A DNA stretch of 64,000 bases from Clostridium sp. 1001271st1 H5 (GTDB lineage: Bacteria; Bacillota; Clostridia; Lachnospirales; Lachnospiraceae): NCBI RefSeq assembly GCF_005845215.1, contig NZ_SPHO01000002.1, positions 124,001-188,000 on the forward strand, written 5' to 3'. Shown here piece by piece: positions 57,888 to 64,000 of this stretch (the first letter of the stretch is position 1; the number at the start of each line of letters is the position of its first letter). The position numbers and the translations under genes were made by a program. The notes beneath the pieces were generated by a model. That model was given only the letters and a program-made list of their open reading frames with translations. It was not told the DNA's origin and searched no databases.

Positions 57888-58970
57888 ATGTCTAGTTCAG
57901 ATTATAAATTTAATGAAAAAAAGATAATTCCATTGCCGAAAGCAGAGGCTTTTGAAAGAGAGCTGTATATGGCGGCAGGTATGTCGGAAAAAGATGCTGC
58001 CTGTGTGGCTGAAAATCTGGTGGAGGCTGATGCCAGGGGGGTATATTCTCACGGGATTCAAAGGAACGCTCTATACCTGGCCCGTTTTGAGCAGGGAGGA
58101 ACGGACCCTGCGGCGCAGCCGGAGACAGTCAGGCAGGTTGGAGCCACAGCTTTAATTGATGGCCATAATGCAATGGGAATGGTGGTGGGAACGTACAGTA
58201 TGGAAACCGCCATCCATTTAGCCGGAAAATATGGAACCTCCGCAGTATCCGTAACAGGAAGCAATCACTTTGGTACCTGCGCCCATTTTATTGAGATGGC
58301 CACAAAGGCAGGCATGATTGGATTCTGCTGGACCATCAACTGTGTCAATATCATGGCGCCATGGGGAGGAACTGACCGGCAATTGGGAAATAATCCGTAT
58401 GGGATAGGAGTACCATGTTTAGACAGGCCGGATGTTATTCTTGACATGGCTACAAGTGTGGCTGCAAGAGGTAAGATTGTGATGGCAAGAAAGACCCACG
58501 CGCCAATACCCGATACCTGGGCTTTGGATGTAAACGGAAAGCCGACCACAAACCCGGAAGCAGCGTATTGGGGAACGGTACAGCCGTTTGCAGGTTATAA
58601 AGGATACGGACAGACTTTCATGAATGCTGTCCTTGCAGCTGTATTAAATAATTCCAGCTTTGGGCCGGATATAATAGATTTATATGAGGAGCCCCAAAAA
58701 GTTCAGAATTCCGGACATCTGTTTCAGTGCATTGATATCAATGCGGTTGATGATATAAATAAATTCAAAAAAAGAATGGATGAGGCTGTTGGCTACATAA
58801 AAAGCGGAAAGAAAGTTGACGGGGTAGAGGAAATATATGTACCCGGAGAAATAGAAGCGCGGAACTATCAGAAAGCCCTTAAGGAGGGAATCGTGTATCC
58901 CTGTGAAGTAATAGAGGAGAACAATGAGATAGCGCGCAGATATCATCTTCCGGAACATGTTTTGCTCTAA
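57888..58970 (+). CDS. Ldh-family NAD(P)-dependent oxidoreductase (malate/L-lactate dehydrogenase type)
   Basis: A 360-residue member of the same family as the gene at 27879. The catalytic His is in ARGVYSHGIQRNAL, and SNHFGTCAHFIEMATKAGM and PWGGTDRQLGNNPYG are conserved. Relatives oxidise L-malate, L-lactate, sulfolactate or ureidoglycolate. AGGGGG precedes the ATG. As the last gene of the TRAP operon it pairs with the D-specific dehydrogenase at its start. The substrate is not visible, but the combination suggests a 2-hydroxy-di- or tricarboxylic acid. Confidence 0.88.
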   Translation: MSSSDYKFNEKKIIPLPKAEAFERELYMAAGMSEKDAACVAENLVEADARGVYSHGIQRNALYLARFEQGGTDPAAQPETVRQVGATALIDGHNAMGMVVGTYSMETAIHLAGKYGTSAVSVTGSNHFGTCAHFIEMATKAGMIGFCWTINCVNIMAPWGGTDRQLGNNPYGIGVPCLDRPDVILDMATSVAARGKIVMARKTHAPIPDTWALDVNGKPTTNPEAAYWGTVQPFAGYKGYGQTFMNAVLAAVLNNSSFGPDIIDLYEEPQKVQNSGHLFQCIDINAVDDINKFKKRMDEAVGYIKSGKKVDGVEEIYVPGEIEARNYQKALKEGIVYPCEVIEENNEIARRYHLPEHVLL

Positions 58971-59001
58971 AGGCTGCTCTGATTAAACGCTGTACCAGAA
59001 C

Positions 59002-59031
59002 AAAAAGGCGGGGCCGTAAACTCCGCCTTTT
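59002..59031. terminator. Bidirectional terminator
   Basis: AAAAAGGCGG and CCGCCTTTT arms surround GGCCGTAAACT. It lies between the Ldh-family gene (plus) and the convergent GntR gene (minus). Confidence 0.88.
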
Positions 59032-59036
59032 ACTGT

Positions 59037-59666
59037 TTAGGAAAGCCGTGCCATCATGCCTTCGTAGCTCCGGTTGAGATGATTGGCGATGGTCTCGCAT
59101 CCGGTTTTTTCATCATGGTCTATAATGCTTTGAATAATAATTTTATGTTCTATATTCGACTGGATTGCAGACTCTTTGGCATAGTTATCCACATTCATGG
59201 TATGCCAGAGCTGGGACAGAAGCTGCTCTAATTTTATGTTATCCGCGCCATGCCAGATGAATTGGTGAATCATGCCGTTATATGTGTTAAACCGGCTGAA
59301 ATCATTGAACTGAATCGCCTTCTCAGCCAGTTCATAGTATTCCCACAAAGGTGCCGGGTCAATTTCACGTTTGCAGATTCGGCAGATTGCTTCTTTTTCA
59401 AGCAAAAGACGTATTTCAAAAAAGTCCTTTAAAAACTTGCCGGATATCTCGTTAACAGTTGCAACTTTATTGGGCCTGACATGGACCAGACCTTCATTAG
59501 CCAATATCTGTAGTGCCTCACGTACAGGCATGCGCGATACATTTAATTCTTCGGCTATTTTATCCTGATAAAGTTCCTGATGGGGCTTAAGACTACCATA
59601 TAGTATTTCACGCCGTAATTCAGCTACTATTTTGTCGCGGGTTAACAGACTGTCTATCTGACGCAT
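59037..59666 (-). CDS. GntR-family regulator with FCD domain (cit/TRAP locus)
   Basis: A 209-residue FadR-subfamily regulator. The winged helix contains LRREILYGSLKPHQELY and ELNVSRMPVREALQILANEG, followed by an FCD effector domain. GGGAG is 11 bases before ATG 59666; a GTG at 59678 is an alternative start. It lies between the TRAP operon and citDEF, and copies of an AAATGGATA motif occur on its own promoter side, in front of citD, and in front of the D-hydroxyacid dehydrogenase gene. It probably represses all three units until a carboxylic acid binds. Confidence 0.9.
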   Translation of the reverse strand: MRQIDSLLTRDKIVAELRREILYGSLKPHQELYQDKIAEELNVSRMPVREALQILANEGLVHVRPNKVATVNEISGKFLKDFFEIRLLLEKEAICRICKREIDPAPLWEYYELAEKAIQFNDFSRFNTYNGMIHQFIWHGADNIKLEQLLSQLWHTMNVDNYAKESAIQSNIEHKIIIQSIIDHDEKTGCETIANHLNRSYEGMMARLS

Positions 59667-59704
59667 AATTAATGACACTCCCTTCACATAACCGTTTTAA
59701 TTTA

Positions 59705-59770
59705 GTATAAATGGAAAAGAATTTGATGTCAATGATATAAGTATAAATGGATAAAATGCAAATGGATATA
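59705..59770. promoter_or_regulatory. Three copies of the candidate GntR motif beside the GntR gene
   Basis: GTATAAATGGA (59705-59715), GTATAAATGGATA (59741-59753) and AAATGGATATA (59760-59770) lie in the same orientation in the 263-base divergent gap. The middle copy is identical over 13 bases to the complement of 53081-53093. Confidence 0.65.
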
Positions 59771-59874
59771 TTTGCACAAAAATATATGTCTTTTTTTATG
59801 AATAAACACAATTTTAAAAAAAGCAATTGGCAGCACTTGTATTGATTAAAAATATGAGTTATCATATAAATGTC

Positions 59875-59885
59875 AAATGGATACA
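59875..59885 (+). promoter_or_regulatory. Candidate GntR motif before citD
   Basis: AAATGGATACA, 45 bases before the citD start. The identical 11-mer occurs inverted at 53079-53089. Confidence 0.6.
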
Positions 59886-59929
59886 TTACAACATTAACAC
59901 ATTACGCAATAAATGGAAGGCGGTCTGGA

Positions 59930-60217
59930 ATGGTTATAGAAAAAACGGCGGTTGCCGGTACATTAGAATCAAGCGATATTATGATTACCGTTGCGCCAAA
60001 AGAGGAAGGAATCAATATAAGACTAAATTCAACGGTTGAAAAGTATTATGGAAATAGTATTATCTCTTCCATTCAGGAAGAACTTGAGCGGTTAGGGGTT
60101 CGGGGGGCGGTGGTTGAGGCAGTTGACCATGGCGCTCTTGACTGTACAATCCGCGCCAGGCTTATTACCGCGGTCAAGAGGGCGTCCGTATCTGCAAATG
60201 AGGGGGGAATAGCATGA
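59930..60217 (+). CDS. citD: Citrate lyase acyl carrier protein (gamma subunit)
   Basis: A 95-residue CitD protein. The acceptor site is AVAGTLESSDIMI with Ser 14, where the phosphoribosyl-dephospho-CoA prosthetic group is attached, and GALDCTIRARL near the C-terminus is typical. GGAAGG at 59915-59920 supports ATG 59930; an in-frame ATG at 59870 falls on the operator region. It carries the acetyl thioester between the alpha and beta subunits. The 4-base overlap with citE shows coupling. Confidence 0.94.
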   Translation: MVIEKTAVAGTLESSDIMITVAPKEEGINIRLNSTVEKYYGNSIISSIQEELERLGVRGAVVEAVDHGALDCTIRARLITAVKRASVSANEGGIA

Positions 60218-61089
60218 GGCGTACAATGTTGTTTTTGCCAGGCAACAGTCCTAACATGATTATGAACGGCGGACTCCTTGGAGCGGACAGTATTATCTTT
60301 GATTTGGAGGATGCGGTCGCCCCGGACCAGAAGGATGCCGCCAGGGAGCTGGTGAGCCATGCGTTAAGGCATCTGGACTTCGGTAAATGTGAAATCATTA
60401 TACGTATTAATGCATTAGGCACTCCTTTCTGGGAAGAGGATTTAGAGGACATGATACCTTTGAAGCCGGATGTGATAATGCCCACAAAGGTCAGCGATGC
60501 ATCATACATTAAAACACTGTCAGACCGAATGAGCGTCATAGAGGAGAAAAACGGACTCCAGTCAGGGTCCATAAAGCTAATCCCGCTGTTAGAAACAACA
60601 TTAGGCATTGAGAATGCATATGAGATTGCAGCGGCAAGCAGAAGAATGGAGGCATTATATCTGGGGGCAGAGGATTTGACAGCGGACCTCAGATGCCCCA
60701 GGACAAAAGAGGGGGATGAGATTGCATATGCTAGGGGCAGAATGGTATGTGCTGCCAGGGCGGCAGGGATTGAAGCATATGATACACCATTTACAGATGT
60801 GGAGGATTTGGAAGGATTGGAAAGGGACGCCCGTCTTGCAAAGGGGATGGGATATACCGGAAAAGCAGTCATTTCACCGCGGCATATTGCATGCGTAAAC
60901 AGAATATTCAGCCCAAGTCCTAAGGAGATTGCATATGCAAAGGATGTTTTTGAGGCAATCAGGCAGGCCAGGGAGCAAGGGAAAGGGGCTATTTCTTTAA
61001 GAGGTAAAATGATAGACGCTCCCATTGTGCAGAGAGCGCGGCTGGTATTGGAGGCAGCTTCTGAAATAGAGGGGGTGGATTATCGATGA
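60214..61089 (+). CDS. citE: Citrate lyase beta subunit
   Basis: A 291-residue CitE-family TIM barrel. RTMLFLPGNSPNM at the start, FDLEDAVAPDQKDAAR with the Mg2+-binding acidic residues, ALYLGAEDLTADL, and KGMGYTGKAVISPRH are typical. In citrate lyase it cleaves the citryl thioester to oxaloacetate and the acetyl carrier. CitE-like proteins also cleave citramalyl- and malyl-CoA, so a citramalate-type substrate is possible. It overlaps citD and citF by 4 bases each. Confidence 0.94.
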   Translation: MRRTMLFLPGNSPNMIMNGGLLGADSIIFDLEDAVAPDQKDAARELVSHALRHLDFGKCEIIIRINALGTPFWEEDLEDMIPLKPDVIMPTKVSDASYIKTLSDRMSVIEEKNGLQSGSIKLIPLLETTLGIENAYEIAAASRRMEALYLGAEDLTADLRCPRTKEGDEIAYARGRMVCAARAAGIEAYDTPFTDVEDLEGLERDARLAKGMGYTGKAVISPRHIACVNRIFSPSPKEIAYAKDVFEAIRQAREQGKGAISLRGKMIDAPIVQRARLVLEAASEIEGVDYR

Positions 61090-62495
61090 GCAAACTTGCA
61101 GGGACAATTCGGGAAGCAATCCGCAGGTGCGGTTTAAAGGATGGAATGTGTATATCCTTCCATCATCATCTGAGGAGCGGCGATTATGTGCTGAACATGG
61201 TGATGGAAGAGATTGCCGCCATGGGAATCCGGGATATTAAAATCAATGCAAGTTCCATTCATGACGGACATGAGCCTTTGATTGGACATATCCGCAGCGG
61301 TGTGGTAACGGGTCTGGAGACGAACTATATCGGACCTGTTGTGGGACGGGCCATATCAGAGGGGATATTGGAGAAACCTGTTACATTCCGTACACATGGC
61401 GGAAGGCCCAGCGCCATAGAGCAGGGAGAGTCTAAAATTGATGTCGCGTTTATTGCTGCTCCTTCCTCGGACTCCATGGGGAACTGTTCAGGGAAGTATG
61501 GAAAGTCTGCATGCGGTTCACTGGGATATGCCTTTGCAGATGCAATGTGTGCTGACAAAGTAGTGGTGATAACAGACAATCTGGAAGAGTATCCGTTATG
61601 GGATTTTTCCATATCAGAGGATTATGTGGATTATGTTGTATGTGTGGAACAAATCGGTAATCCGGCCGGAATTGTATCCGGAACCACAAAGATGCCAAAA
61701 GACCCCATTGCATTAAGGATTGCCGAGTATGCAGCAAACGCAATTGCAGCCTCAGGGCTTCTGAAAGATGGGGTTTCATTTCAGACAGGAGCAGGAGGCG
61801 CCTCATTGGCAGTTGCTGGTTTTCTCAAAGATATCATGCTGGAAAGAAATATTAAGGGGAGCTATGCATTGGGCGGCATCACAGGATATATGGTAGATAT
61901 GCTGGAAGCAGGATGCTTTCATGCAATTCAGGATGTGCAGTGCTTCGATTTAAAAGCAGTTGAATCCATTCGTATGAATCCAAGACACCGTGAAATCACA
62001 GCCAGCCATTATGCCAGTCCTACAGCTAAAAGCTCAGCGGCATCCTCCCTGGATGTGGTAGTATTGGGGGCGACGCAGATAGACAAAGGGTTTAATGTAA
62101 ATGTACATACGGATTCGCAGGGATATATTATCGGCGGCTCCGGAGGGCATACGGATGTGGCGGAATGTGCCAAGCTAACCATTATAGTTGCGCCTTTAAG
62201 CAGGGCGAGAATGCCTGTTGTTGTAGATAAGGTAGTGTGTGTATCAACGCCCGGCAGCTCCGTCGATATGTTGGTAACACAATATGGAATTACAGTGAAT
62301 CCGGTTCATAAAGGGCTGGCTGAGAAGATGGAAGATGCCGGGCTGCCCCTAAAGACCATGGAAGAGTTGGTGGAGCTGGCATATAAGATTAATGGAATTC
62401 CCAGCCTGTCTGAACGAAATAAGGGCAGGGTAGTCGCACAGGTACTGAACCGGGACGGTTCGCTTCTGGATGAGATATTTGAAGTGAGGGAGTGA
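61086..62495 (+). CDS. citF: Citrate lyase alpha subunit
   Basis: A 469-residue CitF protein: the acyl-carrier transferase subunit of citrate or citramalate lyase. Typical stretches are GMCISFHHHLRSGDYVLNMV, THGGRPSAIEQGE, FQTGAGGASLAVAGFLKD, and IIGGSGGHTDVAECAKLT. It swaps the acetyl group on the carrier for the incoming acid. The helper genes that usually go with citDEF (citC ligase, citX and citG for the prosthetic group) are absent from the window: the operon ends here at a terminator. Confidence 0.94.
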   Translation: MSKLAGTIREAIRRCGLKDGMCISFHHHLRSGDYVLNMVMEEIAAMGIRDIKINASSIHDGHEPLIGHIRSGVVTGLETNYIGPVVGRAISEGILEKPVTFRTHGGRPSAIEQGESKIDVAFIAAPSSDSMGNCSGKYGKSACGSLGYAFADAMCADKVVVITDNLEEYPLWDFSISEDYVDYVVCVEQIGNPAGIVSGTTKMPKDPIALRIAEYAANAIAASGLLKDGVSFQTGAGGASLAVAGFLKDIMLERNIKGSYALGGITGYMVDMLEAGCFHAIQDVQCFDLKAVESIRMNPRHREITASHYASPTAKSSAASSLDVVVLGATQIDKGFNVNVHTDSQGYIIGGSGGHTDVAECAKLTIIVAPLSRARMPVVVDKVVCVSTPGSSVDMLVTQYGITVNPVHKGLAEKMEDAGLPLKTMEELVELAYKINGIPSLSERNKGRVVAQVLNRDGSLLDEIFEVRE

Positions 62496-62514
62496 CAGGC
62501 CTATATCTGAGTAT

Positions 62515-62556
62515 AAAAGGTGCTACAGAATTTTATGGTATTCTGCAGCACCTTTT
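62515..62556. terminator. Bidirectional terminator between citF and rpoN
   Basis: AAAAGGTGCT-A-CAGAA pairs with TTCTG-C-AGCACCTTTT around a 10-base loop. It has A- and T-runs on both sides. Confidence 0.92.
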
Positions 62557-62579
62557 CAGGTATGTGGCCATGAGATTAT

Positions 62580-63965
62580 TTATACATACTCCTTACGCCC
62601 GCTGGCATCCGCAATTCCTTCCTCTTCCCTGTATTTGGCAACGGTCCGGCGGGAAATGGATATGCCGCGTTCCGCCAGCTTTTCTCCCAGAAGGCGGTCG
62701 CTGTAAGGCTTCTTTTTGTTCTCTTCCTCTATGATTTCACGAAGCACCCGCTTGATATCCGCGGCAGTCACGGACTGGGCGCCGCTTTCATTGCTTCTGC
62801 TTTCCTGGACAGCAACGCTGCGGGAGAAGAAGAAGTTCATGGGGTATACCCCCCAGGAGCACTGAAGGTATTTCTTGCTGACAGCCCTGCTGACAGTGGA
62901 TTCGTGAATGTCCAGTTCCTGGGCAATATCCGCCAGCTTTAAGGGATTCAGATGGGCAGGACCGAAGGTGAAGAATTCCTCCTGGTGCTCAAGGATGGCC
63001 CTGGATACCTGCATCAGCGTCTTGCCGCGCTGGGTTACACACTGCTTCACCCACTCGGCCTGACGGATTTTATTGCCCAGGTATTCTTTTAATTCGGAGG
63101 ATTCCGGATTCTGGTTCATCTGGCGGTAATAGCTGTTAAGCTCAATGGTAGGATACATGGATTCATTTAACAGAATGTCAAAATGGTCCTTGAATTTTAC
63201 AATGGTCACATCCGGTATGATGTAGCGCAGCTGGTCCCTGCTGCTGAAGGATACGCCTGGCTTTGGATTCAGGGATTTGATTATCTGGCAGTAACCGGCG
63301 GTTTCAGTGGGGGAAAGGCGCAGTTTCCTGGCAATGGCCGGAATCTGGTTCTTGGCAACCATTTCAAGGCAGCTGTCAATGATGGATTCCAGTACCGGGG
63401 TCAGCATATCCCTGCGTTCCAGCTGCAGCTTAAGGCATTCCTCCAGAGTGCGGGCGCAGACTCCGGCCGGGTCCAGGGCCTGGAGGCCGGACAGGAGGTC
63501 TTCCACAATCTCTGCATTGGTTCCAAAATAGGAGGCAATGGTCTCGATACTCTCCTCCAGATAGCCCTTGTTGTCAAGACATTCCAGCATGAACTTAATG
63601 ATTTCCGTTTCCTGGTCCGTGAAGTTTTCCGTGATGAGCTGGGACCACAGATAGTCCTGAAGGGTCTCGCCGTCGTCCGTATTGATATTCCAGCTGGACT
63701 TAAAGTCGTAGTCATCGTCATTATTCTGGCGCTGGTACAGATAGTAATTCTCTTCATTAAAGGAATTGAGCCATTCCTGCTGTTCAATGGACTCGCGCTG
63801 TTCCTCCGCCGTGGGAGGTTCTACGATGTCGATTACCGGGTTTTCCAATGCCAGTTCATTGATATAGGTATTCAGTTCCTGAGATGTCATCTGAAGAATC
63901 TCAGCTGACTGAATCATCCGCTGTGATAAAGTCTGGGTTTGCTTTACCTGTAATTTTAAATCCAT
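62580..63965 (-). CDS. rpoN: RNA polymerase sigma-54 factor
   Basis: A 461-residue RpoN. Region I is the Gln/Leu-rich start (LKLQVKQTQTLSQRMIQSAEIL), followed by an acidic region II, the core-binding region, and a C-terminal helix-turn-helix with the RpoN box ISRRTVAKYREEEG. It recognises -24/-12 promoters and needs an enhancer-binding ATPase such as the PrpR-like protein at 48796. The start, near the window end, has AAGGAAG upstream at 63972-63978 on the minus strand. Only 35 bases remain beyond it. Confidence 0.95.
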   Translation of the reverse strand: MDLKLQVKQTQTLSQRMIQSAEILQMTSQELNTYINELALENPVIDIVEPPTAEEQRESIEQQEWLNSFNEENYYLYQRQNNDDDYDFKSSWNINTDDGETLQDYLWSQLITENFTDQETEIIKFMLECLDNKGYLEESIETIASYFGTNAEIVEDLLSGLQALDPAGVCARTLEECLKLQLERRDMLTPVLESIIDSCLEMVAKNQIPAIARKLRLSPTETAGYCQIIKSLNPKPGVSFSSRDQLRYIIPDVTIVKFKDHFDILLNESMYPTIELNSYYRQMNQNPESSELKEYLGNKIRQAEWVKQCVTQRGKTLMQVSRAILEHQEEFFTFGPAHLNPLKLADIAQELDIHESTVSRAVSKKYLQCSWGVYPMNFFFSRSVAVQESRSNESGAQSVTAADIKRVLREIIEEENKKKPYSDRLLGEKLAERGISISRRTVAKYREEEGIADASGRKEYV

Positions 63966-64000
63966 AACACTTCCTTCTTTCGTGATATCTCATATAGCTT

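Noticed and set aside
59827-59840. TTGGCAGCACTTGT before citD as a possible sigma-54 promoter
   Set aside because: No GC lies 10 bases after the GG, so the spacing rule fails.

Overview
The window is bacterial, has no phage or insertion-sequence genes, and reads like a chromosome segment of a gut anaerobe of the Lachnospiraceae (Clostridium cluster XIVa, Enterocloster-like). This assignment is inference. It rests on moderate G+C, strong AGGAGG ribosome sites, pyruvate formate-lyase (PFL) with its activase, clostridial-type MecA, a second glycyl radical enzyme, citrate lyase, a TRAP transporter, and many catabolic operons each with a local regulator (DeoR, LysR, LacI, GntR, PrpR-like). No selenium genes, CRISPR array, origin or rRNA lie in the window; three tRNA genes do.

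Layout. 1-11.3 kb: the end of an aldo/keto reductase gene, then a catabolic operon flanked by two related DeoR regulators. It holds a complete LIV-type ABC transporter, a rhamnulokinase-like FGGY kinase, a fuculose-phosphate-type aldolase, a sugar isomerase/epimerase, the lipoprotein binding protein and a class II ketose-bisphosphate aldolase. 11.3-18.3 kb: an aminotransferase and a LysR regulator divergent from an operon for 5-oxoproline use (RraA-like protein, PxpB, PxpC, PxpA, glutamate dehydrogenase). 18.3-26.6 kb: ABC-F ATPase, ECF sigma factor with a putative anti-sigma factor, a gamma-glutamyl hydrolase, a 2[4Fe-4S] ferredoxin, and PFL encoded in two pieces (702-residue catalytic part plus 81-residue glycyl-radical part) with its activase. 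Divergent from PFL is a small DUF1858 gene with an in-frame TGA at the second Cys of its CxxC motif, a candidate selenoprotein.

26.7-37.6 kb: mannonate dehydratase, a YiaK-like dehydrogenase and a GntR regulator; MecA; a Ser/Thr kinase with a C-terminal P-loop domain overlapping a second P-loop gene; and three cell-envelope genes (GH18/SH3 protein, metallophosphoesterase lipoprotein, N-acetylmuramoyl-alanine amidase). 37.5-48.6 kb: tRNA-Gly, a LacI regulator, and a divergent seven-gene operon (dehydratase-type glycyl radical enzyme, activase, FGGY kinase, ribose-type ABC transporter, class II aldolase), followed by tRNA-Gly and tRNA-Phe. 48.8-62.5 kb: a PrpR-like sigma-54 activator, a CoA-transferase and HMG-CoA-lyase-like pair behind a clear -24/-12 promoter, a D-2-hydroxyacid dehydrogenase, a TRAP transporter, an MBL hydrolase, an Ldh-family dehydrogenase, a GntR regulator and citrate-lyase-type citDEF. 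The window ends with rpoN, the sigma factor the PrpR-like activator needs.

How parts fit. A repeated motif (GTATAAATGGATA-like) in front of the D-hydroxyacid dehydrogenase/TRAP operon, in front of citDEF and beside the GntR gene suggests one regulon importing and cleaving a hydroxy-carboxylic acid. A matching pair of palindromes (TGNAACNNGTTNCA) ties the LacI protein to the glycyl radical operon. The points most worth checking are the candidate selenoprotein, the split PFL, the glycyl radical sugar/polyol operon and the CoA-transferase/TRAP/citrate-lyase pathway.
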